From positions 23,585,369 through 23,649,368 of the forward strand of contig CM054114.1 of NCBI GenBank assembly GCA_028673005.1: a stretch of DNA of 64,000 bases, written 5' to 3'. The first letter of the stretch is position 1. Every line of letters begins with the position of its first letter. Under the pieces are notes generated by a model. That model searched no databases, was not told where the DNA came from, and was given only the letters and a program-made list of their open reading frames with translations. Shown here piece after piece: positions 10,186-21,656 of the stretch. Origin of the DNA: Tanypteryx hageni. Lineage: Eukaryota > Arthropoda > Insecta > Odonata > Petaluridae. Made by a program: the position numbers and the translations under genes.

Positions 10186-13100
10186 CTCCCTAAGGACTGC
10201 ATAACCTTACAGAGGTGGGAGGGTTTGTGTACTCTTACGAACCAAAGAGCTATGCCGGCGGGAGATAATTCTCCTGGTAGGACCATCCAAGCCGGAAAGG
10301 TCTGAGGGGAAGAGTTAGACTAAGAAGCAGTCTTGGGGGTTTTACATCCCCCTGTGCAAGGGCAGCAGCTTGCACAGTACCTCTGTAGGTGGTGATCATG
10401 TGGATCTGAACAGCTACAGATGGGTAATCACTCTGTGAAACTGCGATGAGGAAAGCAAGGGGAAACTACCTCATTATATTTCCCATGATAGGCTGAAAAG
10501 CTGAAAAATACCTCTATGGATCTTTCTGGGGTAAAATATTCCGGAGGTAAAATAGTCCCACAATCGGATCTCCGGGTGGGGACTACCCTAGGGGATGCAC
10601 AGAGGAAATTTAACATTAATAGGAAAGCAAGTGGTGAGAAATTAAGAATAGGCACATGGAATGTTAGGATTATGAATTCAGGGGGTAAACTAGAGAACAT
10701 AAAAAGGGAAATGAGAAGGAATAATTTAGGTATAGTAGGTCTTAGTGAAGTTCGGTGGGAAGGAGAAGGCGAGATAAATTCAGACGAATTTAAGATTATT
10801 TACTCGGGAGGGGAGAAAAAGGAAAGGGGAGTGGGGATTATAATGAGAAAAGAGATAGCTGAAAGAATTGGCAAGGTAGTGACAGTTAATGATAGATTAA
10901 TAGCCGTAAAACTTCAGATGGAGCCAGTGGAAATGCTTATAATTCAAGTGTATATGCCAACGACTAATGCTAGCGACGACGAAGTAGATGAAATCTATGA
11001 ACAGATTATGGAGATATTGGAGGAGGAGGGAAAAGGAAGGATCACCACCATAGTAATGGGAGATTGGAACAGTGTAGTCGGAGAGGGACAGGAAGATAAC
11101 ATAGTGGGAAAATATGGACTAGGGAAGAGAAATGAAAGAGGGAATAAACTTGTGGAATTCTGCCATAGAAATAGATTAATTGTAACTAATACATGGTTTA
11201 AGCATCACCAGCGGAGACTTTACAGATGGAGAAGCCCAGGAGACCAGAGACGATACCAGATAGATTACATACTAGTCAATGAAAGATTTAGAAATAGCAT
11301 TAAAAATGTGAAAACAATACCAGGGGCAGATATCGATTCTGACCACAACCTTTTGGTGGCAAATATACAATGTAGACTGAAGAGCGTTAAGAGAAACATA
11401 AGAGTTAACAAGAAATGGAACTTAGAGGAACTCCTTAAAAACAAGGAGGCTATTATGACTGAGCTGGAGGAAAGGTTGGGGGAGAGAGCTGAAGAAAATA
11501 GGAAGAATGTAGATGAGGAGTGGAGATACATCCATAGCAACATTAAAGATGTAATGGAAAAGAAGGTAGGAAAGATAACGGGTGAAAGAAACAAAAAACC
11601 CTGGATCACAGCAGCCATGCTGCAAAAAATGGAAGAGCGGAGAAAGTGGAAGAACATAAACACTGAAGAAGGCCAAAGAAAGTACAAGGAGTTAAATAAT
11701 GCTTTGAGAAGGGAAACAGATAAAGCCAGAGAACAGTGGATAAATGAGAAATGCGAGGAGATTGTCGAATGTGAAAGAATTTGTAGAACAGACCTCATGT
11801 ATAGCAAAGCAAGGGAACTATTCAAGAAAAAAGCAAGAAAGATAGGACGTAAAGGAATCATGAACAAAAGTGGTAAAATAGTATCGGAGCCAGACAATGT
11901 AAAGAATGTCTGGAAAGAATACATTGAGGTTCTGTATGACAAAGAAGGAAAGCCAAGAAATATTGAATTAAATGAAGAAGAGGATGTGGAAGAAGATCAG
12001 TTAGGACCAAGTATTCTCGAGTCTGAAGTTAAAAGAGCAATTGATGACATGAAAAGAAGAAAGGCTGTTGGGAGTGATGATATACCCGTGGACGTTCTTA
12101 AGGTTTTGGGGTCTAAAGCAGTTAAGCAACTCACAAAATTTTTTAACCAAGTATATGATACTGGCGTATGGCCTGAAGATTTTTTAGATGTTGTGATGGT
12201 ACCACTGGAGAAAAAGAACAATGCAAAATGTTGTAAGGATTACAGAACTATTAGTTTAATTTCTCATACGGCTAAAGTTCTAACCAGAATAATAACCAAA
12301 AGAATTGAATGTAAAATAGAAAAGGAGCTGCAAGATAATCAGTTTGGTTTTAGAAGATGAAGGGGGACTAGAGATGCTATAGGATGTATGAGGATGATGA
12401 TAGAAAGAGCGCTAGAAGTCAATAAAGATATGTATTTTTGTTTTGTAGATTGGGAAAAAGCTTTTGACCGAGTGAAATGGGATAAGATGCTGGGTATTTT
12501 AAACAAAATAGGAATAGATTGGAAAGATAAAAGACTGCTTAAAAACCTATACTTTGATCAAAAGATTAGAGTCAGGGTTGAAGGAGAAGAAACAGAAAGT
12601 ACTTCAATAGGGAGGGGAGTGAGGCAGGGCTGTCCTATTTCACCAGCGATATTTAATATTTATGCAGAAACAATAACAGAAGAAGCGTTGATGGAAGAGA
12701 AAGGATTTAAGATAGGAGGTGAAAGTATTACCACCATTAAATACGCAGATGATCAGGGCTTAATAGCAGAAGGCGAGAAAGAGCTTCAGAGGATGACAGA
12801 CAGACTAGTTGAGGTTGGCCAACAATATGGAATGAAGATCAATACAGAAAAAACGAAAGTCATGGTGGTTTCAAAGGAACATAAAGAATTAAATATAATG
12901 GTAAATGGCAAAAAATTGGAACAAGTAAGTAGTTTCAAATATCTCGGCAGTATTTTAGCACAGGATGGAAGTAGTACACAGGACATCAGAAGTAGGATTG
13001 CAATGGCAAAAGCAGCATTTAACGAGAAGAAGGAGCTTCTCACAAGCAAGAAAATAAACCTAGAAACAAGGAAGAAATTAGCAAAATGCTACATATGGAG

Positions 13101-13515
13101 CATAGCTCTTTATGGTGCAGAGACGTGGACGATAAGGAGAAAGGAGGAAAAATATTTAGAAAGTTTTGAGATGTGGGTATGGAGAAGAATGATGAAAGTG
13201 AAATGGACAGAGAGGAAGAGAAACGAAGAAGTATTAGAAATGGTGGGAGAAGATAGGATGCTAATAAAAACAATCAGGAAAAGAAAAGCAAATTGGATAG
13301 GGCACATATTGAGAAGACAGTGTTTACAAAGGACGATCTTAGAAGGAAAAATTAGTGGAAAAAGAGGAAGAGGGAGAAAAAGAATAGGAATATTAGATAA
13401 TATAAAGCAGGGATATACTACTTATAGAGGTATAAAAGAAGCTTCTAGGGAGAGAGAGAAATGGAGGCAGCGATTCAGTTAAAACCTGTCTTCGGACAGA
13501 AGCATGATGATGATG
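10186..13515 (+). mobile_element. RTE-clade LINE, near full length
   Basis: This non-LTR retrotransposon consists of a 5' leader (about 10186-10515), one long reading frame (10516-13482) and a very short 3' tail. The tail ends in a (ATG/GAT)n microsatellite (13503-13519), as RTE elements do. The leader shares blocks with the leader of the second long copy, for example CGGATCTCCGGG (10565) and GGGGAAACTACC (10460). The 5' boundary is inferred from the change from AT-rich to GC-richer sequence, and target duplications were not established. Confidence 0.8.
10516..13482 (+). pseudogene. RTE endonuclease-reverse transcriptase, one in-frame stop
   Basis: The frame encodes 988 codons broken only by TGA at 12358-12360. 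The N-terminal half is an apurinic-type endonuclease: RIGTWNVR near residue 43, GLSEVRWEG near 76, GDWNS near 182 and DYILV and SDHNLL near 252-277. It resembles the proteins often annotated as craniofacial development protein 2-like. The second half is a reverse transcriptase: a 'KAVGSDDIP' region, CKDYRTISL, NQFGFR, GVRQGCPISP and the catalytic YADD at 12742-12753. A C-terminal domain follows with RKANWIGHILRR and a basic GKRGRGRK stretch. The stop replaces the glycine codon found in the paralogous copy at this site. The damage is minimal, so this insertion is young. Confidence 0.9.
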
Positions 13516-13519
13516 ATTT

Positions 13520-14963
13520 TCTTGAAGATTTAAAATATTTTGTATGATAATTAGAAGAGTAATGATTAGCTCAGTATGATCAGAGGTTTTTTGAAAGTGA
13601 AAATAGTGGTGCAAGTTTGGCAGAAGTATGATGGAAGAGGGAGAATGACAATTATTAGCAATTTAAACTTAATATTGAACCCAAAACATTACAAATTTTG
13701 TCCAACTTATGCATTATATTCTTTTTTGTATCATATTATCTATTTTTATTTCATCCTAGCAAAGACCTATTAACTTTTATCATACGGCAATCATTTACAA
13801 TGGTGCTTCCTCATGGCCAGACATTTTTTACTATCAGAGTTCAAAGAACATACATTATGTTAAATTTGAATATTTCCTAAAATATTAATCGAGATCAATT
13901 CAAATAAAAAGCATAATAAAAACAAATTCCCTATATATTTCTCACTATTAATTTTGTGAAAAAATTTATCAACATTTTAATTCGATGAATTAATTATAAA
14001 TAATCCTAAAAATAAGAAAACAATCAAATTAAAAGAAATAAACTGAGAAGATATACACATTTTTTAGAGTAAAATTATCAAACTTTGTTTGATGTGTGTG
14101 ATATTACACTGTGCTATGGCTCAAGCATCTTTTAAAATAAAAGTTTTAATTACTAAATAAACAAATTAAAAAATTCACAAAAATCACTTTTTCACCATCT
14201 CAAATGTAACCTTCCCCCTATACCTAAAATTTACACCCAAAACAAAACTTGAATTATTTTCTATACATAACAAAACGCATTGAAATAAAAAGTTAATAAA
14301 CCATTAAAACTTTACATTTGTGTGGTAAATGCGGAAACATGGGTCTATACAGAGGCCTATGTCACATTTGGTGCACTTGAATCTTGTTCCCACTCTTTTT
14401 TATTTGCCGAACGCACATGACAATGTAAATGTGAACACTTGACTGGCCAATGTGCTGAATGTATCACTTCCAGTCTTGTTTTTTGTTCCGATTAGGAAAC
14501 TCGACCTACTCTTGGGGAGGAGGAGGAGACAGTTACCATGCAACCATAAAGGTAGGAGAGAGAAATGACTGTGACTGGCGTATGGCATACAAATGAGAAA
14601 GAAACTCGTAAAATACAGATTGTTACAAAATGTTTGCATTTATTCCTCCTTCAGAAATACATATGCAGTTCAATTTCCACCAGCTACTACTTATAATCGA
14701 CTATTTTGTCAGAGAAAAAAACTTAATGAAATTAAGGCATATTTACATTGAAGTTACTTTGTTAAAATGAACGAATGGTTGGATCTTTTCACAAAATATA
14801 CAGTGAAACACTTATAACATAACATAGTAAAAAAGGAACTATTAGAACCAATAAGGACTGAGCGATATCTGAAATGAGTAAACGCACTGCGTCGGCATAT
14901 GGCACTGCTCTGCTGTAAGCGTGTGTATATATGTATACGTATGTGTGTATATAATTGTATGTA

Positions 14964-14966
<3 letters not shown>
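13520..14966. other. AT-rich sequence, no feature supported
   Basis: A stretch at 14395-14640 is somewhat GC-richer, but I see no splice-bounded frame or repeat end on either strand. It lies downstream of the minus-strand integrin tail exons and could contain their 3' untranslated region, which is unproven. Confidence 0.35.

Positions 14967-14968
<2 letters not shown>

Positions 14969-15017
<49 letters not shown>
14969..15017. repeat. (TA)n microsatellite
   Basis: About 24 TA units directly abut the 3' tail of a truncated RTE element. Confidence 0.95.
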
Positions 15018-15020
<3 letters not shown>

Positions 15021-15120
15021 TCATCATCATAGGTAGTCTGTCAGTAGACAGGTCCATGATTATTCTTGGTTAAACCTGGTTCTCCATATACTCCTATTTT
15101 CTGCTGTCCTCTTTATATCT

Positions 15121-15122
<2 letters not shown>
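15018..15122 (-). mobile_element. RTE 3' end, heavily 5'-truncated
   Basis: About 105 bp are nearly identical to 55218-55326, the 3' terminus of the long minus-strand RTE copy. They include the (TCA)4 tail, the TCTGTC.GTAGACAGG stem and the last codons of the frame. The element is truncated at TATCTTGATA, where it runs into (TA)n. Confidence 0.9.

Positions 15123-15191
<69 letters not shown>
15123..15191. repeat. (TA)n microsatellite
   Basis: About 34 TA units separate the RTE fragment from the palindromic block. Confidence 0.95.
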
Positions 15192-15492
<301 letters not shown>

Positions 15493-15499
15493 TTCTTTA

Positions 15500-16800
15500 A
15501 ACAATTTAAAATTGTCACGTCATCATATGTATACATCTTTGACTGAAATCAAATGGATTATAATGGAGTCTAAGCATGAAATCAATGCTCTTAAGTTATG
15601 GAAAATCAATTCCCATTGAAAGGCATTGGATTTATTGCTATGGTAGTTGATATTTATCATTGTTGAAAACCGAAAAAAGTCTCATAATTTTATGATTAAA
15701 ATAAAATTTTTATGCAAATTCATCCCTAGTAGGCCTAGGAGGAAGCAGTTTTTAGTAAGTAAATAGACCTAATCTGGTTGTGGCATATAGCAGTTTTATG
15801 GTATGCGTTTGTTCAAAGTATATCATTAAGTTTAAAATATTCCATTGCATGAATAGTGGCTATTTGCGATATACTCGACACTTTCTTAACTTTTTTAACA
15901 AGTTCATCAGCTTCTTGTCTGAATTGGTCACAAAATTAGGTTAAAATCCAAAGAAGTATCTTTTTATCAATCAGAAACTAGAGATTTAACTACAACTAGG
16001 AGCTCTGCCCCTCTGGCCACCAACCCCCCTGCCCAAGCTGTGAAAAATGTCCCTTTTTCTGACTAAAAACTAATTTTTATACCAATTCAGTATGGATTTG
16101 AAATAACAATTTCCAATACCTAAGGATTTGCAACCATCAATACAGCCTGCCACATAGAAAAGGTCAGACACTGCCTTTAGTCATAGCTGTTTTCCATATA
16201 TTATCGTGAATTTCATGCAGAAACCAACTTATGCTATTTCATCTGCTCTGTGATTTTTGTGGAATGAAACATTTTCTGCTGTATTCACTTATATATTTAT
16301 ATTATTCAATTTTTATATTTGAGAAATCATTTGTTGTCATTTTTATGCACTCTTTGCACCAAGTTAATACATTTATGGAAAGTTGTGTCTGTCCATCCTT
16401 TTGTTTGTTTCATTCATCTCACAAACCACTCAACTGATTTTTATGGCATTTGGTTCAGGAGTTATACAATAAAAGTCTTCTAGAAGCATTAATTTTCTAT
16501 TTTCATATTTGTTACATTTTGAGCATATGACCATTGGCTTACAAATATAATAAATCATTTCCAATTACTTCAACATACCAGTTTGAAATATAATGCATGA
16601 CATCTTGTTTAAAGCAGTTAATTAAATTTACATGTCCACTTAACATTCATCATGGGAACGATTCATTAAGATTACAATTTATATTTACAAAAAGGCTAGT
16701 TCTGGATAACTCGCAGAAAGCTTCAGATTCGCTAGAGTTTAAATTAGACTTTCTTTACATGATTTTTATCTTCTTTTTTCGCGATTTTTAATATTTTCCA
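15500..16800. other. AT-rich sequence downstream of the integrin tail exons
   Basis: No repeat end or coding segment was recognised. On the minus strand this lies 3' of the stop codon at 16809-16811 and may contain the untranslated region of that gene. Confidence 0.35.
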
Positions 16801-16808
16801 CTTGAACA

Positions 16809-16841
16809 TTAATCTGCTTGAGATTCTTCTCCAAGTAATAG
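16809..16841 (-). CDS. Last coding exon of an alpha-integrin-like gene
   Basis: On the minus strand a strong acceptor (ATTTTTTTCAG, ending at 16842) opens an exon in phase 0 that reads LLLGEESQAD and then TAA (16811-16809). The upstream exon (17019-16966) ends in phase 0 with donor GAG|GTAATT, and the intron between is 124 bp. Joined, the tail reads as a charged helix followed by a leucine-rich, acidic end. The short length and phase agreement are what make this exon credible; alone it would be too small to call. Confidence 0.6.
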   Translation of the reverse strand, partial: LLLGEESQAD

Positions 16842-16965
16842 CTGAAAAAAATCCATATTTTATTATCTATTAAGAAATAATATTTGATTATCAAATGCAG
16901 TATTTAATTAAGCTCTTTTCAAGAATAAATTTAAGAAAAGATTTTTACCATACTAATATAATTAC

Positions 16966-17019
16966 CTCTCTTTGAAACTCCTTCAGTTCTTCCTTCTTTC
17001 TCCTTTCAAAGAAGCCAGC
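16966..17019 (-). CDS. Cytoplasmic-tail exon of an alpha-integrin-like gene
   Basis: This 54-nt exon has acceptor TTTATCATTTCAG on one side and donor GTAATT on the other, phase 0 at both ends. It encodes AGFFERRKKEELKEFQRE. GFF.R followed by a basic then acidic helix is the membrane-proximal GFFKR box of integrin alpha subunits. That box binds the beta-subunit tail and holds the receptor inactive. The alpha-4/9 class in vertebrates has the closest style (KAGFFKR plus a lysine/glutamate helix). Here the box reads GFFER, a lysine-to-glutamate difference. The transmembrane exon should lie upstream on the minus strand at higher coordinates; I did not find it. Another type I receptor with a similar tail cannot be excluded. 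Confidence 0.6.
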
Positions 17020-17087
17020 CTGAAATGATAAACCAAGTAGCATACATACATAGTACAATCCTGCATCAGACACCTTATAAAAAGTTA

Positions 17088-17106
17088 TACACACACACAC
17101 ACACAC
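17088..17106. repeat. (CA)n microsatellite
   Basis: A short CA run sits at the broken 3' end of the adjacent RTE fragment, where the usual trinucleotide tail and last ~40 bp are missing. Confidence 0.8.
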
Positions 17107-17906
17107 ATTATTTTCCGCTGTCCTCTTCTTATCTTGATAACTCTCCTTCCCTTTCAAATCGTCTATCAGCTGAACACTTTTCCTACCTCTTTCCCTTTTC
17201 CCATCTAGTTTTCCTTCTAACACGTCTTTAATCATACTCTCTCTCCTCAGGTAATGTCCAACCCAGTTAGCCTTCCTCTTTCTGATAGTCTGTATAATCA
17301 TTCGCTTCTCTCCTATTCTTCGTAGCACTTCATCGTTTTTCATCCTATCTGTCCATTTTATCTTCAGCATTCTCCTCCAAGTCCACATTTCAAAGCTTTC
17401 CAAGTATTTGATGTCATTTTTCCTTAGCGTCCATGTTTCTGCCCCATACAATGCTATACTCCATACGTAGCATTTTATCAACTTCTTGCGGATATCTTCC
17501 CTTATATTCCCTGTAAGTCGTTGTTTCTTTCTCCTGAAAGCTGCTTTTGCTTTTCCTATTCTAGTTTTGATCTCATCCGTACATTTTGCCTCTCATGTTA
17601 TGATACTTCCAAGGTATTTATATTCTGAAACTTGTTCTAATGGCTTTCCCCCAATAGTTATGTTCAGATTCTCTTCTTTACCCGATATTCGAATGACCTT
17701 GGATTTTTCTGTATTTATTTCCATACCGTATTTTCTACCAGTTATCACTAGTCTATTTATCATTTTTTGTAGCTCCTCTTCCTTTCTTGCTAGAAGTACT
17801 TGATCATCTGCGTATTTTACTGTTCTTATAATCCTTTCTCCAATTTTGAAATCCCCTGTGCCTTCTAAAGCTTCTTGCATTAGACTTTCTCCATATATAT
17901 TGAATA
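17106..17906 (-). mobile_element. RTE LINE fragment (reverse transcriptase C-terminal part)
   Basis: About 800 bp are nearly identical to 55302-56096 in the long minus-strand copy. They cover the YADD region, the YLGSI block, CYVWSIALYGAETW, the RKANWVGH block and the basic tail. A small number of changes break the frame, for example near 17595-17600, where an ACG-type codon region carries a stop. The left end lacks the normal 3' tail. The right end stops exactly where a roughly 970-bp tandem repeat starts. The element lies in the presumed intron upstream of the integrin tail exon, in the same orientation as that gene. Confidence 0.9.
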
Positions 17907-20400
17907 GAAACCTTCACATAAAATGAGACTTCTTACCTAAGTGACATGAGTTCGACTCCAGAAATTCCGAAAGTTGTGTTTTTTCCCATAAGAAAAGCAT
18001 TGCGCCATATTGGTAAATTAATTATGGGCACTTGCCGGTAAGCTAGAAAAATGAAATTTTCAGTGTTGCTAGATGGCCGCAATATCTATTAGGAATTTTT
18101 GTCACTTTTGCTTACACTGTCTTGGGTTCGACTCCCGAGACCCCGGAATATCTCCCCTAAGTTAGCTTGGGAAAAGGTTTTCCCAGTGTGTAGACCAATC
18201 TAATAGGTTTAGGAAGCTGAAATTTTGCAGGTTTATAGGACATTTGTCATAACCAATTATAAAAGTCGAAATTTTTAAAATTGTGAATTTTAGGGGTTGT
18301 TTTAACCCCATTCGAACATTAAACTTTAATAATTTTTTAGGTACAACGGGATGAGCTAGGAAGCTGCAATTTTCAAATTATCTACAGAACAGCGCATTTG
18401 CACAAATAAAAATTTCAATCTCTCCATATATATATATATTGCGGCAACCGTTAAAAATGTTTAAATTTTAACCAATTAGAAAAATATTATTTTACTTCTA
18501 AAAGTGCTACAGCTTCAAAATTTGGCTCAAATGTGTAGCATTAGTACCCCATCATGGGGAAAGTGTAAAATGTTTAAAATTGCAACTTTTGGGGATTGTT
18601 GTCAACTATAATTTTTTTTGTGGGTAAAACGAAAATCGCTGCGGAGGTGAAATCTTTAGAAATAAAAAAATATTTGTAATGATGAAATATCTGTCTGAGA
18701 AATGATTGCTTTTTCAAGGTGAGGTGATATGCTTGCAGAATGCAAGCACCAACTACTAGTATGTTATATCCTCCTCCTCTGTAAGAGTCGTTGATATATA
18801 ATGATAGGAGGATACTAATGTCCAGCCCAAACTACTAGAGTTGGAGAGCGGAAAGTTTCAGTTTTTGTAGATATGATGGAGAAACCTTCAGATAAAATGA
18901 AACTTCTTACCCAAGTGACATGAGTTCGACACCAGAAATTCCGAAATTTGCGTTTTTTCCTCTAAGAAAAGCATTGCGCCATATTTTTAAATTAATAATG
19001 GGCACTTTCCAGTAAGCTAGAATGATGAAATTTTCAGTGTTACTAGACGGCCACAATATGTATTAGGAATTATTGTCACTTTTTCTTACAGTGTCTTGGG
19101 TTCGACTCCAGTGACCCCGGAATATCTCCCATAAGTTAACATGGGAAAACGAAATCCAGTGTGTAGACCAATGTAATAAGTTTAGGAAGCTGAATTGTGC
19201 AATAACCAACTATAAAAATAAAAAATTTTAAAATTGAAAATTACAGGGGTTGTTTTAACCCCATATGAACATTAAAGTTTAATAATTTTTTAGGTACTAC
19301 GGGATGAGCTAGGAAGCTGCAATTTTCAAATTATTTACAGAACAGCGCATTTGCACAAATAAATATTTCAATCTCTCCATATATATATTGCGGCAACCGT
19401 TAAAAATGTTTAAATTTTAAACATATAGAAAAATATTATTTTACTTCTAGAAGTGCTACAACTTTAAAATTTGGCTCAAATGTGTAGCATTAGTACCCCA
19501 TAATGGGGAAAGTGTAAAATGTTTAAAATTGCAACATTTGGGGATTGTTTTAAACTATTATTTTTACGTGGGAAAAACGAAAATCGCTGCGGAGGTGAAA
19601 TCTTTAGAATTAATAGAATACTTGTAATGATGAAATATCACTCTGAAAAATTAATGTTTTTTCAAGGTGAGATGAAATGCTTGCAGTATGCAAGCACCTT
19701 CTACTAGTATGTTATATCCTCCTCCTCTGTAAGAGTCGTCGACATATAATGATAGCAAGAGAATACTAATGTTTAGGCCTTTCCAGATAAGCTGGAGATT
19801 TGAATTTTTTTCATAGGTAGAATTTTGTGCAAAACCGACTAGAAAAAACGAAAATCTTTAAAAAGTGCAACAATGCTGCCGCTAAAAATTCGCAATTGTT
19901 TAAACAAATTTTCAAGGTTAATATATTTCCGAATGTGCCACGGAGTTGAAATTTTTTTTATAAGTAGAATTCTTAAAAAAATGAAATAGGGATTATTCAA
20001 ATTTTGATATTTTAATTTGTTTGGCAGTTAAAAATTCTTAAAGTTTAAAGAAATAGATAGCTGTTTAGGTACTATGAGATGAGCTAGGAAGCTGAAATTT
20101 TCAAATTATTTACAGTATAGTATATTTGCACAAATAAACATTTCAATTTTACCATATATGTATTGCGGCGGCCGTTAAAAATTATTTAAATTTAAACAAT
20201 TAGAAAAATATTATTTTATTTCTAGAAGTGCTACAAGTTTAAAATTTGGCTAAAATGTGTAGCATTAGAACCTTATAATGAAGAAAGTGTAAAATTTTTA
20301 AAATTGCGACATTTGGAGATTGTTTTAAACTATTATTCTTACATGTGGGAAATCAACTCTAAACTGCATTCAAATATTCTCAACTCAAAATTATTCAAGT
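17907..20400. repeat. Tandem repeat of about 970 bp, two full copies and one partial
   Basis: Copy 1 (17907-18880) and copy 2 (18881-about 19790) begin with GAAACCTTCA.ATAAAATGA. They share TGACATGAGTTCGAC, TTGCGGCAACCGTTAAAAAT, GTGTAGCATTAGTACCCCAT and the closing ACTACTAGTATGTTATATCC..GTAAGAGTCGT block. A third, more diverged copy covers about 20060-20345 (TAGGTACTATGAGATGAGCT through GTGTAGCATTAGAACC). Landmark spacing is 953-974 bp between copies 1 and 2, and about 775 bp between 2 and 3, so copy 3 has lost sequence. No coding potential or terminal inverted repeat was seen. Confidence 0.85.
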
Positions 20401-20458
20401 AAGAAAGTTTCACACCCCTTCAAAAAACTTGATCGCAGTTGCAGCTCCATCCCTTTAA

Positions 20459-21476
20459 CCTTTAAATATCAAAATGGCATGGTGTGCCAGCAAATTTATG
20501 GGTAAGCCTGCTAAACGGCACACCCGTGGCCCGCAAAGTTGCGAGGCAGCTCACATATGTGGTTTTTGTCATAGAATCAAAATAGTAATAGGAGACGAAA
20601 GGCCAGACATCTTTCTTTTCCTCCTCCTCTCCCAAGGCCGAAGTTCTTATGGGTTGGGGGAATGGAGGGTAAACAAACACTCGAGAGAGCCTGTCTCAAA
20701 ATATAGGCCTATAATATGAGACAGTCTTTCAGAACCTAAGAGATGCATTAAACTGAACCCCAGGTCTGAGACCTACCCAAAGGTCCCTTTATTATTTTCT
20801 TCTTTCTTTTGCATATCTGCATTTTACCACATTTACATTCATCCATTTGCAGACCACGAAGCAGAGCGAGAGTAGACTCATGCATGCAAAATTTCAGTAG
20901 CTGTTTATCCATTTATTTTTTAATGATTACTTTATTTTTATATAATTATTTCGTAGTTATATATATTTTTGTAATTATTTTTGGAAATGGGCCCCAAGGA
21001 TATAGAGGAAGTCTTTGTTAATTCGGATTCTGACGCGTACGAAGGTGGTGTGGAAGGTGGTGCGGAAAGCGGTAGCGATGGCATGGAGGAGCCTGAGGAT
21101 GATGGCTCAGCAAGGAGTAATGATTCATCTAAATGGAAATCTCCACATGAAGGCAGAAGACGAAAGATCGATATGCACCCTTTTACTGTGGGGCCGAGTG
21201 GAATGAATACTTGTACTATTATTGTATTTGCATTTTATTGCATTGATCCAAATTTGAATTCCAATACTATATTTTGACATGTTTATTTCCTCTAATAGGC
21301 AGCATCATGTAATTTTGCAATATGTGAACAATAGATTGCTTTTTATATGAACATTTTATCATGAATAGTTTATTAGACATGCAGTTTTTTTAGAATGTAA
21401 ACATATTTTTAAATACCCCAAAATAAATCCGGCTGATAGAACCTACTAGCAGGCATTTAAATCTGGAGGATAAAGG
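20459..21476 (+). mobile_element. Internally deleted piggyBac-like element
   Basis: TTAA occurs at 20455-20458 and 21477-21480. The enclosed ends read CCTTTA at the left and, reverse complemented, CCTTTA at the right. TTAA target sites with short C-start termini are the piggyBac signature. The interior keeps an acidic N-terminal frame (next entry) and lacks any catalytic region. The termini match over only about 7 bp, so the boundaries are less secure than for the other two piggyBac elements here. Confidence 0.5.
20984..21275 (+). pseudogene. Transposase N-terminal fragment (piggyBac-like, probable)
   Basis: From ATG at about 20987 the frame reads MGPKDIEEVFVNSDSDAYEG, continues through an acidic SGSDGMEEPEDDG segment and a basic GRRRKIDMHPF, and then runs into unrelated sequence before a stop near 21275. 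Acidic, serine-rich beginnings followed by a basic stretch are typical of piggyBac transposases. No catalytic aspartates are present. Assignment depends mainly on the flanking TTAA sites. Confidence 0.4.
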
Positions 21477-21656
21477 TTAATTGAATGCACCTGCGATCAT
21501 AGCTGCATCCAGTTTGATCATCTATCCCTTTAATTGCACTAATCAAGTTTAATAGGCATTGCGTGCATTTCTTTAATTGACCAGGCAATCGCAGATGCAA
21601 CCGTTGCGAAGCATTGGGATACGTCACTTTTGCACATGAACCTTCCTTTCGATGGA

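Noticed and set aside
11265..11942. 225-codon antisense frame
   Set aside because: It is the complement of the RTE coding region; the purine-rich coding strand keeps its antisense open. The same applies to antisense frames at 12786-13307 and 57212-58873.
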